Source: Bacteroidota bacterium (GTDB lineage: Bacteria; Bacteroidota; Bacteroidia; Cytophagales; Cyclobacteriaceae). From it: a stretch of 64,000 bases of DNA. Position 1 is the stretch's first letter, and each line of letters opens with the position of its first letter. The notes beneath the pieces were generated by a model that worked only from the letters and a program-made list of their open reading frames with translations, did no database searches and had not been told where the DNA came from. Both the position numbers and the translations under genes were made by a program. The stretch lies in assembly GCA_027592755.1 (NCBI GenBank), contig JAQCLE010000001.1, positions 53,835 through 117,834 of the forward strand, given 5' to 3'. Positions 46,307-55,800 of this stretch are shown here, one piece after another.

Positions 46307-47927
46307 AAAAATAATGTCGACTACCATCTGCTGTCGGCCGACTGCCTTAATTGTAGGCATATTCAATTTGACATTAGTTCTCTTCATATCCTGTAATAAT
46401 TTACCGGATGAATCTCGCACTATGCGTCCAAATGTCATTCTTATCCTGGCAGATGATCAGGGTTATGGTGATCTGGGGAGTTATGGATCAAAAAGCATCA
46501 AAACCCCCAATATCGATCAACTGGCCAAAGAGGGAATCAGGTTTACGGATTTTTATGTTCACCCAATCTGCTCACCTACCCGGGCTGCGTTACTTACTGG
46601 TTGTTATGCGCCCAGAACTGGTTTTGCGGACGTCCAATTATGGGGTTCTCCTTTTGGCTTAAATCCTGAAGAGGTCACAATTGCAGAAGTGCTCAAAAAT
46701 CAAGGTTATGCCACTGCCTGTATTGGTAAATGGCACTTGGGTGAACGAGATGTATTTGCACCCAATCGGCAGGGATTTGATTATTTCTACGGTATCAGGT
46801 TGGTTAATGGAACCCAGAAGTTTGAAAATTTTGCAGTTCCTTTTTATCGAAATGACTCCTTACTTACAATGCGTCCGGATCATTCCCTAATGACAGGGAA
46901 TTTTACAAAAGAGAGTATTTCATTTATTGAGAAGAGCAAGGAAAGTCCGTTCTTTCTCTATTTGGCCTATACCATGCCGCACATTCCCGTTTATCCAGGA
47001 AAGCAATTCAGAGGGAAAAGTGGTGTCAATTTATATGCAGATGCCGTGGAGGAGATTGACTGGAGTGTAGGCCAAATTGTAGAGAAACTTGAAGAGGAAG
47101 GGTTGGATGAAAATACCCTCATTATATATCTCTCAGATAACGGACCCTGGGCCGGTCATGGTGATCAATCCGGCAGTGCGGGACCTTTAAGAGGCAGCAA
47201 GACATCTACCTGGGAGGGAGGGGTTCGTGTGCCTTGTATCATGAAATGGAAAAATACTATTCCCGCCTCGATAGTATACCGTGAAATTACTGGCATTATC
47301 GATATTGCTCCAACGATTGCCGCTATAGCCGGCATTAGGATGTCCGATGACCTCGTATTTGATGGTAAAAACCTATTTCAGTATATCAAAGAGAAAGAAA
47401 ATGTGGGCGTTCCTCATGAGGTCTATTATCATTATGCCGGAACCTGGCTTCAGGCCATTCGGTCCGGAAAGTGGAAACTTCATTTTGCCCGCCCCGAAAA
47501 ACGACCCGGGATTTACGGGGAATGTGCTCCTTGGTTTACCCAAAAGGCAGAAATATTACCTGAAGACCTCCTTTTTGACTTAGAAATGGATGTAGGTGAA
47601 ACACGAAATCTCGCTGGCGAGTATCCTGAAGTGGTAGAGCAACTTACAAATCTTGCCAATTGGGCCAGGGAGGATATTGGAGATTATGGTACTAAGGGTA
47701 ACAATAGCCGACAGATTGGTTCCGATTATCCTGAACTAACTGATATATCCCAATACCCGCAGACACCGTACGCCAGGGCTATTGCAGATAGCATGGCAGC
47801 AGAAATGAGAGCCTTCCAGCGGAATCGTTTGGAATATCTGGTTCAACAGGATTTGGTTTCATTAAATGAGCAGGAAAAGGAGGAGTTGATTTTTTACCAG
47901 GAAACGCTTATAAATAAAATCAAATGA
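46296..47927 (+). CDS. Sulfatase, lipoprotein (S1 type, FGly Cys92 in CSPTR)
   Basis: The product is 543 residues. The lipoprotein signal ends LVLFISC (Cys33); an in-frame ATG at 46314 is an alternative start. VILILADDQGYGDLG, CSPTRAALLTG (Thr in place of the commoner Ser of CxPSR), CIGKWHLGE and LSDNGPWAGHGD are present. The C-terminal ~60 residues are a helical extension (AIADSMAAEMRAFQRN, DLVSLNEQEKEELIFY) not seen in the other four sulfatases here. It is translationally coupled to the gene before it, and the pair probably acts in sequence. Confidence 0.92.
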   Translation: MEFRKIMSTTICCRPTALIVGIFNLTLVLFISCNNLPDESRTMRPNVILILADDQGYGDLGSYGSKSIKTPNIDQLAKEGIRFTDFYVHPICSPTRAALLTGCYAPRTGFADVQLWGSPFGLNPEEVTIAEVLKNQGYATACIGKWHLGERDVFAPNRQGFDYFYGIRLVNGTQKFENFAVPFYRNDSLLTMRPDHSLMTGNFTKESISFIEKSKESPFFLYLAYTMPHIPVYPGKQFRGKSGVNLYADAVEEIDWSVGQIVEKLEEEGLDENTLIIYLSDNGPWAGHGDQSGSAGPLRGSKTSTWEGGVRVPCIMKWKNTIPASIVYREITGIIDIAPTIAAIAGIRMSDDLVFDGKNLFQYIKEKENVGVPHEVYYHYAGTWLQAIRSGKWKLHFARPEKRPGIYGECAPWFTQKAEILPEDLLFDLEMDVGETRNLAGEYPEVVEQLTNLANWAREDIGDYGTKGNNSRQIGSDYPELTDISQYPQTPYARAIADSMAAEMRAFQRNRLEYLVQQDLVSLNEQEKEELIFYQETLINKIK

Positions 47928-47957
47928 TACAGTAATTGGACTATCAAAACTAAAATC

Positions 47958-48053
47958 ATGATTGAGATTAATCGATTGCCCACTATTCAACCAATTTTGT
48001 GTCTGGTATTATTTCTGGCATTTGCTTCTGATCTGGCAACCAGTCAGGATTGA
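47958..48053 (+). pseudogene. Orphan signal-peptide fragment (truncated gene)
   Basis: ATG to TGA encodes 31 residues that form a near-perfect signal peptide (ILCLVLFLAFASDLATS) and stop straight after SQD. No continuation of a mature protein was found in other frames before the next gene at 48079. It looks like the 5' end of an exported-protein gene whose body was deleted. Confidence 0.4.
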
Positions 48054-48078
48054 AAAAGATTGACTTTACAAAAAGAAA

Positions 48079-48897
48079 ATGAAATTTTTTTTGTGGCAAT
48101 TTAGCCTTCTGGGTCTTGCTTTTACAATGGCGGCACAAGTAAAGGATAGCAGCTTTTTGACTACCCTTCGCGTGGCGGGAATTGTTGATGCTTGTCAAGA
48201 GATGAAGATAGACTTTGAACTTGTCTTTGCTCCTATGGTTTTAGCTGTTAGCCATCCCTATCGTTCTTACCGGTGGTCGGTAAGCAGGGATGAGTTTAGC
48301 AATCCCGTGATTAATGCTTTACCCCCCGAAGAGGAAATGGGATGGACGGCTTGGGAGCGTTGGAGTATTAAAGAGAATAATCCGGTCCGTACCGCCTGGG
48401 TGCTGTATCCAGTAAAAGAACCCATTCAAAGAGGTATTATTAACTGGTATGTTATAGAGGAGTCAGACATTCTGGCCCCTCGCCTTCTACTTAAAGAAAA
48501 TGACCTCGAGGCGCAACTTCGTCTGGCAAGGATTGATGAAGTTGCCGAATGGCTGGAAATGGATTTTGCAGCGAGTTTTATAGATTCGTTATCACCGGCA
48601 GTGCAACAGATATATAGTCAGTTTCGATGGGTAATCATACCACATGTCCTGGCAGCGAATGGACCGGTTATTTACGCCCTGCCTCCAAAGGGTCGATCTG
48701 ATGAGTTACCGTGGGAATCCTGGTACACCGATGGGCATACGCCTCAGATTCATCATGTACACTACACCAAAGAAAAGCCCAATACAACGGGAAAATGGTC
48801 GGAAGGTGCGGGTGCTCCGCAAAGGCCGCTGGATATTTTCGGCCATATCTGGTATTGGTATAATGACCCTGATATGATACCAGCTTTGGCGAAATAA
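48079..48897 (+). CDS. Secreted protein of unknown function with an internal duplication
   Basis: The product has 272 residues with a signal peptide (FLWQFSLLGLAFTMAAQ). The mature part consists of two related halves of about 110-120 residues. Matching landmarks are RVAGIVDACQEMKIDFE with ARIDEVAEWLEMDFA, then YRWSVS with FRWVII, and VINALPPEEEMGWTAWERW with VIYALPPKGRSDELPWESW. The motif V-I-x-A-L-P-P and the W-x-x-W ending are the clearest repeat marks. I do not know a family for it. It lies between the last sulfatase and the GH116 genes and may bind the glycan; no catalytic signature is visible. Confidence 0.7.
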   Translation: MKFFLWQFSLLGLAFTMAAQVKDSSFLTTLRVAGIVDACQEMKIDFELVFAPMVLAVSHPYRSYRWSVSRDEFSNPVINALPPEEEMGWTAWERWSIKENNPVRTAWVLYPVKEPIQRGIINWYVIEESDILAPRLLLKENDLEAQLRLARIDEVAEWLEMDFAASFIDSLSPAVQQIYSQFRWVIIPHVLAANGPVIYALPPKGRSDELPWESWYTDGHTPQIHHVHYTKEKPNTTGKWSEGAGAPQRPLDIFGHIWYWYNDPDMIPALAK

Positions 48898-49230
48898 CCT
48901 GCAAATTTAAAGCAGGGGAACGTGCAGATAAGATCTCTCAAAATCAGTTATAGAAATATTATTGATCTTTTCAAGTATGCCTAAGGTCTGAAATCCGCAC
49001 AGAATATTTTCCACAATGTGTTGAAAATGAGATACTTATCTGATCACAAAATTGTAACAAAACCAGTTTTAGAATATTCACTTTGCTAATGATATTCAAC
49101 CAATGCAAAAATTGTATCAATTGTTGCAATGCAATTAGAGGTTTGGGATTTAAATTCAAAATAACTTAGGGGAACTAAATTCCCATAAAGTTTAAAGAAT
49201 GTTTATAAGCGTCTTTTGAAATTGTAAGTT
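48898..49230. promoter_or_regulatory. Intergenic control region before the first GH116 gene
   Basis: A 333-base AT-rich gap without a gene. Its right part carries copy 2 of the two-box element. The left part (48898-49090) shows no clear hairpin terminator or RNA gene. A new transcript probably starts here. Confidence 0.6.
49102..49172 (+). promoter_or_regulatory. Two-box upstream element, copy 2 (before GH116 gene)
   Basis: Same layout as the element at 43623: box 1 at 49102-49131 (ATGCAA, TTGCAA, then ATGCAA again at 49129) and the identical 18-base box 2 at 49155-49172, which ends 58 bases before the GH116 start codon. Conservation in two otherwise unrelated intergenic regions points to common control with the L-fucose dehydrogenase gene. 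Confidence 0.65.
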
Positions 49231-51819
49231 ATGAAAGCGAAATCCACTCTTTTATCCCTATGGTTTGTATTTCAAATCATGGGCATGGCCGTTTATGCAC
49301 AACAAAATAGCTGGCCTGTTCTTAAAAATTATGACCAAGACCACGTGCAACGAATTGCCATGCCGATTGGTGGCATTGGCACGGGAACGATATCCTTGAC
49401 TGGACGTGGAGGACTGAGGGATTGGGAGGTGATGAATCGCCCGGCTAAGGGGTTTAACCCATGGCTGGTTCCCGAATCCAGGACTCAGCGAACCCCATTT
49501 TTCGCAATTTATATCGATGATGGCAACGTCAAAACGGCCCGTCTACTGGAAGGGCCCTTGTCCGATGCTGATTATGAAGGGAGTCAGGGATCAGTATTAT
49601 CTAACCATGGTTTGCCCCGATTCAACTCAGTAACATTTAGAACAGCCTATCCATTTGGAGAAGCATTGTTGAGAGATTCGAGTTTACCTGTGGATGTGAG
49701 AGTTGGAGCATTCAATCCACTAATACCTGGAAATGTTGATGACAGTAGCATTCCTATCGCTGTAATAACCTATACTGTCACCAATACTAGTGACAAACCT
49801 TTGACTGTTTCAATTGGTGGTGTGATTCAAAACTTTATCGGATTTGATGGCTTGAAAGGTAAGGCCGATAAAAATGTCAATACCTACCGAGAAGAGGCTG
49901 GAATGCGAGGGATACATTACACATCTAATGGAGTTTCTAAAAGCAATGAGCAGTGGGGTACACTGAGTCTTGTGACCACAAGTAACAAGGAAATATCGTA
50001 TCGCACTAATTGGAACCCTATTCAGTGGGGAAGCTCATCACTTGATTACTGGGATGATTTTACCGACGATGGTGTTTTGGAGAATCGACCTGCAAATGAT
50101 GAAGATGCTCCAGTTGGCTCTTTGGCAGTTAAATCAGCTTTGAGCCCAGGTCAAACTGAGAATTTTGAATTTTTAATCTCCTGGCATTTCCCTAACCGAC
50201 CAGCCTGGAGTGGTGGGTGGACAGAAGAAGTTGGTGCTACTGTTGGCAATTACTACACTACACAATACAAAGATTCGTGGGATGTATTGACAAAGACCCA
50301 ACCACGACTGAAGCAGCTGGAAACGGCGACCAAGAAGTTCGTCAAAGCTTTTATTGAAAGTGATATTCCAGGGGTAGTAAAAGAAGCTGCACTTTTTAAT
50401 TTGGCGCATTTGCGCACCCAATTGGCCTTTCGGATAAAAGATGGTCAGCTATTAGGTTGGGAAGGAAGTTTTGCGAATGAGGGAGCGTGTTTTGGCTCAT
50501 GTACACATGTATGGAATTATGAACAAACGACTGCTTTTCTTTTTGGTGATCTAGCCAAAACAATGCGTGACGTAGAATTCGGATATGCTACAGACGATGA
50601 AGGTTTAATGAGTTTTAGGGTATACCTGCCCCTGCAAGAACATGCCCAAAAATGGGGTCTTCCTGCCGCTGATGGACAAATGGGCAGCATTATGCAGTTT
50701 TACCGCGAATGGCAACTCTCCGGCGACGATGAATTTCTCAAAAAATACTGGCCCAAGGTTAAAAAGTCATTGGAGTTTAGTTGGATATCCGGAGGCTGGG
50801 ATGCCGATAAGGATGGCGTGATGGAGGGCTCTCAACACAATACAATGGATGTTGAGTATTTTGGACCAAACCCTCAGATGGGTTTCTGGTATCTAGGCGC
50901 TCTCAGGGCAGCGGAAGAAATGGCAATTTATTTGGACGACAAAACATTTGCCAAAACCTGTAGGACACTCTATGAGAATGGATCTAATTGGTTGGACGAG
51001 AACTTATTCAATGGCGAGTATTATGAACAGGATATCCGCCCACCAATGATGCAAAGCAATGTTGCCCCAAGCCTGATGGTAGGTATGGGTTCTAAAGACC
51101 TGACAAAACCCGACTATCAATTGGGTAAAGGAGTATTGGTGGATCAGTTAATTGGACAGGTGATGTCACACATCGTAGGATTGGGCTACCTGGCTAATGA
51201 GGATAATATAAAAAAGACACATAACGCCATCATGAAATATAACTATCGAGAATCTCTGGAAGGTCACACCAATTTCATGCGCTCTTATGCCCTTGGAGAT
51301 GAAGCAGCATTGTTAATGGCAGGTTACCCGGGGGCGCGTCCAACCACACCCTTTCCCTATTTCACCGAGGTAATGACCGGATTTGAGTATACAGCAGCAA
51401 TAGGCATGCTTTACGAGAAGCAATTGGAGAATGGGCTTAAATCCATTACCAATATAAGGGCCAGATACGATGGTAAGAAAAGGAGCCCGTTCAACGAAGC
51501 CGAGTATGGCAATCATTACGCCAGAAGCATGATTGCCTGGGCAGGAGTTTTGGCTATGACTGAATTCAACTATTCTGCGGTTAACCAATCTATGAGCTTT
51601 ACCAATAAGAACGGTACGTATTTTTGGTCGAATGGGTACCAATATGGAACAGTAACTATTACTGATGATAATGGCAAAAAAGTGGCCAGGTTAAATGTCT
51701 TCAACAGCGATGTCACACTTAAGTCCTTTGAGCTCAAAGGGTATGGTATGACAGGATTTAAAAAAGGGAAAGCATTCAAGGCTGGAGAAGATGTGGAAAT
51801 AACAGTATTACCGAAGTAA
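49231..51819 (+). CDS. GH116-type (DUF608) glycoside hydrolase
   Basis: An exported protein of 862 residues (signal ends VYAQQ). The N-terminal beta-sandwich starts MPIGGIGTGTISLTGRGGLRDWEV, the pattern of GBA2-type enzymes. The catalytic toroid includes GSCTHVWNYEQTTAFLFGDL (about residues 419-438) and GGWDADKDGVMEGSQHNTMD followed by YFGPNPQMGFWYLGAL. GH116 enzymes are retaining beta-glucosidases, beta-xylosidases or glucosylceramidases. The classical nucleophile context of GBA2 (EYxxYNT) is not evident, so activity and specificity should not be assumed. The C-terminus is a beta-sandwich. A Tat-exported relative follows at 52891. Confidence 0.82.
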   Translation: MKAKSTLLSLWFVFQIMGMAVYAQQNSWPVLKNYDQDHVQRIAMPIGGIGTGTISLTGRGGLRDWEVMNRPAKGFNPWLVPESRTQRTPFFAIYIDDGNVKTARLLEGPLSDADYEGSQGSVLSNHGLPRFNSVTFRTAYPFGEALLRDSSLPVDVRVGAFNPLIPGNVDDSSIPIAVITYTVTNTSDKPLTVSIGGVIQNFIGFDGLKGKADKNVNTYREEAGMRGIHYTSNGVSKSNEQWGTLSLVTTSNKEISYRTNWNPIQWGSSSLDYWDDFTDDGVLENRPANDEDAPVGSLAVKSALSPGQTENFEFLISWHFPNRPAWSGGWTEEVGATVGNYYTTQYKDSWDVLTKTQPRLKQLETATKKFVKAFIESDIPGVVKEAALFNLAHLRTQLAFRIKDGQLLGWEGSFANEGACFGSCTHVWNYEQTTAFLFGDLAKTMRDVEFGYATDDEGLMSFRVYLPLQEHAQKWGLPAADGQMGSIMQFYREWQLSGDDEFLKKYWPKVKKSLEFSWISGGWDADKDGVMEGSQHNTMDVEYFGPNPQMGFWYLGALRAAEEMAIYLDDKTFAKTCRTLYENGSNWLDENLFNGEYYEQDIRPPMMQSNVAPSLMVGMGSKDLTKPDYQLGKGVLVDQLIGQVMSHIVGLGYLANEDNIKKTHNAIMKYNYRESLEGHTNFMRSYALGDEAALLMAGYPGARPTTPFPYFTEVMTGFEYTAAIGMLYEKQLENGLKSITNIRARYDGKKRSPFNEAEYGNHYARSMIAWAGVLAMTEFNYSAVNQSMSFTNKNGTYFWSNGYQYGTVTITDDNGKKVARLNVFNSDVTLKSFELKGYGMTGFKKGKAFKAGEDVEITVLPK

Positions 51820-51859
51820 TGTGCGTGTTAGAGATATTTTGATGATAGAATAAAACTTG

Positions 51860-52864
51860 ATGCAAAATCCTATTAAAACGTTTTTGTTCCTGCTTCCGAT
51901 ATGCGTTAGTACCGGGCTAATTGCACAAGAGACCTCAGTTAAAATGTATTACTCAGGGATCGAGTTTGTATATGATAAAATTGACGGTATTGGCTATGAA
52001 AAAGGTGTAACCCGCCGGGATCCAAGCGATGTGATTAAAGTAGGTGAGACGTGGTACGTTTACTACACAAAGGTCTACGGGCGGGCGCCCGGCTATTGGG
52101 GTACACTATGGTATGCCACATCTTCCGACGAAGGATACTCTTGGAAGGAGCAGGGCGAAATCTTAGGTGTGGGAAAGGAAAAGACATTCGATTCCCAAGC
52201 GACTTTTACACCAAACATTCTCTTTGCCAAAGGAAAGTATTACCTCTATTACACTGGCGTAAAGCCTACCCCGGGAAATGTTAGGGGGGAATTCGAAAAC
52301 AACTCTACAACAGACATTACGGCAATTGGCCTGGCAACATCTTCCAGTCCCCACGGCCCCTTTACCAGGGTAAGTGATGATCCTATCTTGACAATAAGCC
52401 TAGAACCCGAAAAATTTGACAGCTACCGGATTGATGATGCCGTGTTGATCTATCGAAATGGATTATACTGGCTTTATTATAAAGGTCGAAGCAGGGTTCA
52501 TGGAGCAGATGGGCCCGGGCATACACAAATGGGTGTTTCTTTTTCAAAAGATCCCGATGGCCCTTTCATCAAGTACGACATTCCACTGTTGGACAGTAGC
52601 CATGAAGTTATGCTTTGGCAGCATGGTACCGGAATCGCCGGTATAGCATCACAGAGCGAAACCTTTGAATATGCGCCTGATGGTATCGATTTTACTAGTA
52701 ATAAGCTGGGGATTGAAGTAAAAAACAGGCCCTTTGCACCAGGGGTTTTCCGACAAGACCTGACCGACCGGGGTATATTAGGTGAAGGATTGAGTTGGGG
52801 TATTTCGATGGTTCATAATGGAGATGAGGCCTACCTAATCAGATACAAAGTACAACGCAGATAA
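51860..52864 (+). CDS. Five-bladed beta-propeller glycoside hydrolase, GH43/GH117-like
   Basis: 334 residues from ATG 51860, with a signal peptide ending TGLIAQ. The blades begin with TRRDPSDVIKVGETWYVYYTK, then WYATSSDEGYSWKEQG, FTPNILFAKGKYYLYYTGV, FDSYRIDDAVLIYRNGLYWLYYKG and SHEVMLWQHG. The Asp of RRDPSD, the Asp pair of RIDDA and a His late in the propeller are candidates for the usual catalytic triad. GH117 members release 3,6-anhydro-L-galactose from agar oligosaccharides and GH43 members act on arabinosides and xylosides. I cannot decide between the families, but an L-sugar specificity would fit the locus. It lies between the two GH116-type genes. Confidence 0.78.
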   Translation: MQNPIKTFLFLLPICVSTGLIAQETSVKMYYSGIEFVYDKIDGIGYEKGVTRRDPSDVIKVGETWYVYYTKVYGRAPGYWGTLWYATSSDEGYSWKEQGEILGVGKEKTFDSQATFTPNILFAKGKYYLYYTGVKPTPGNVRGEFENNSTTDITAIGLATSSSPHGPFTRVSDDPILTISLEPEKFDSYRIDDAVLIYRNGLYWLYYKGRSRVHGADGPGHTQMGVSFSKDPDGPFIKYDIPLLDSSHEVMLWQHGTGIAGIASQSETFEYAPDGIDFTSNKLGIEVKNRPFAPGVFRQDLTDRGILGEGLSWGISMVHNGDEAYLIRYKVQRR

Positions 52865-52890
52865 TTCATAAATCTTTAATCCCCGTTCCA

Positions 52891-55800
52891 ATGAAGAAAA
52901 AAATATCGTTAAAAAACTTAAGGGAAGGCCAAAATGCATGCTGTGATCCCAATACAGGTTATTGCACTCCTTCAACGAATTCACGTCGTGATTTTATTAA
53001 GGCGGCAGCGTTAACAGCATCGACAATAGTATTGCCTCAATTGCCAGTTTTTGCCGGGCCGTTCGATTTTGATGAAATTGATCACCTGATTCCTGAAGAC
53101 AAAAAACTTTCGTCCGAATGGTTAAAATCGCTGTTCGAAAGAGGAGCCCCCGAGGTATTCAAAGATGAAGAATTAAAGCATATTGGTATGCCTGTCGGTG
53201 GAATTGGGTGTGGCCAGCTTTATTTGGGCGGAGACGGAAGATTGTGGCTTTGGCACATTTTTAAAACCGTTTACAGCCGTGAAAAAGATCATGGACAAAA
53301 GTTATCTGCCATGACACTAGGTGGCCATTATGCCTATCCTGAAAAAGTATTTGGTCGTGAAACCAGGCCTGTGGAGCAGGGAGCAGCGATCCGAATAACT
53401 TCTGGAAATCAACAGTATACAAGAAGACTTAATTCAGAAGGCTTCAGAGACATTACTTTTCGTGGAGAATACCCTATCGGGAAAGTGGCCTACAAAGACG
53501 TTAAGTTACCAGTTGAAGTAAATCTGGAGGCATTCTCCCCGTTTATTCCAGGGCAATTAGACAAGTCAGCACTTCCCACGACAATAATGGCCTATAAAGT
53601 AAAAAACATTTCTGAACAATCTGTGGAAGTTGAATTGGCGGGGTGGTTGGAAAATGCCGTTTGCCCCTATGCAGACAGTAGCAGGGATGGAATTAGACGA
53701 AATACGATAATACAAGGTGATGATAGACTCACTGTTTTTAGTTCGGCCGAAGCATTGGAATCTACCCAATCTGGGAAATTGAAAGATGATATTGTATTTG
53801 AGGATTTTGAGGGTGAAACCTATAAAAGTTGGTCATCCAAAGGTATTGCATTTGGAAAAGAACCGGTAAGAAGTGGAACTAAAGATTTTCCCGAAAAAGA
53901 AATGCTAGGTGATTATTATGTATCGAGTTATAACGTCAGAACACTTGATGGCATACCAAACATAAGTGAATACCCCTGGGGTAAAATTACCCCTGCTGAT
54001 GCTCTTACTGGTTCTTTGACAAGTAAGACATTTACCATTACTCACAATTATATTACTTTCCTGATTGCCGGAGGCTATCATCCAAATGATACAGTTTTAA
54101 ACCTGATTGTTGACGATCAGGTTGTTAGGTCACAAACCGGTCAACATAATGGGAAAATGATAACCGAGTTTTTCGATGTGATCGATTTTGCAGGCAAGAA
54201 AGCCAAACTTCAAATAGTTGACAATCATCAGGGTATTTGGGGCAGTATTGCTGTAGATCATATTGTCTTTACAGATAAAAGACCAACTGATATCAAACTT
54301 GAAGAACTTGAAGGCTATGGGTCTATGGCTTTGACACTATATCAAGCTACTGGTGAAAGCAAAGCTATTCTTGGATTGGACGGTACCACTAACGCTGATC
54401 AAACTTTGGATGCGCTTACAAACTTGAAGCCGGGGACATCAAATACGAAAACGATGGATCAAAAGCAGATCGGGGCTTTGGGAGAAAAGTTTTCACTTCA
54501 ACCGGGTGAAGAAAAAGAAGTGACGTTCATTTTGAGTTGGTTTTTCCCCTATTTGAATGAACAGGAAACACAATCAGGTCAACTTTTGCAGCTAAATGAT
54601 ATTAAATTTTTAAACAAACACTATAACAATTGGTTTAATTCGGCCAACCAGGTTGCTGACTATGTTTGCAGGCAATTTGATGAACTTGCTGGAAGTACTC
54701 GTTTATGGAATAAAACCTATTATGACTCCACACTACCATATTGGTTGTTGGATCGCAGTTTTATTCCGATAGACTGCCTTGCATCAAATACTTTCTTATG
54801 GTTTGATAATGGTAGAATATGGGCTTGGGAGGGGGTCGAATGTTGCCCTGGTACATGCGAACATGTTTGGCAATATGCTCAGGGAATGGCCAGGATTTTT
54901 CCAGAGGCAGAGCGCACTTTAAGGGAAGTAACAGATCTGGGAATCAGCTTTGGGGATGACGGTAGGTTTGGACATCGTGATGAAACAGCTGGACAACATG
55001 GTTTTGATGTTGCTCACGATGGACATTGTGGAACTATAATGAGGATATATCGAGAGCATAAGACGTCGTCTGATTATACCTTCTTGAAACGTAATTACCA
55101 AAAGATCAAAAAGTCAGTTCAGTTTATTATAAATGAAGATAAGGACCGGGATGGCATTCTTGAAGGCAGGCAACAAAACACATTAGATGCGGCTTGGTTT
55201 GGCCCCATGGGGTGGATTAGTTCATTATATCTTGGTTCTCTGGCTTGTGGAAAAGAAATGGCATTGGAGGTAGGAGACAATGATTTCGCACAAGTTTGCA
55301 ATGAATTACTTGAAAAGGGAAGGAAGAATATTGTCGATAACTTATTTAACGGAGAGTATTTCATACATAAGCCTGACCCAAATTATCCTGAGGCAATCAA
55401 TACGAATGATGGATGTCATATTGATCAGGTGTTGGGGCAAAGTTTTGGATGGCAGGTAGGTTTGTCAGAGAGAGTGATACCCGAAGAAGCTTGTGTGTCC
55501 GCCTTGGAATCAATTTGGAAATACAACTTTGCACCTGATGCATATCTCTATCAGGACCAAAACAAGCCAATTAAAGGCGCTCGCATCTACGCAACGACGG
55601 GTGAAGCAGGTACTATAATGTGTACATGGCCTAAGGGTGGAGCAGACAAAGCTGTACCAGGCATGGAGAAAAGACCGGAGAAATCAGAGCGTTGGAGCGG
55701 TCCTGGTGGCTATTTTGACGAGACTATGAATGGTTTTGAGTACCAAGTTGCTATGCATATGGTATCGGAAGGTATGGTAGAAAAGGGATTGGCAATAACA

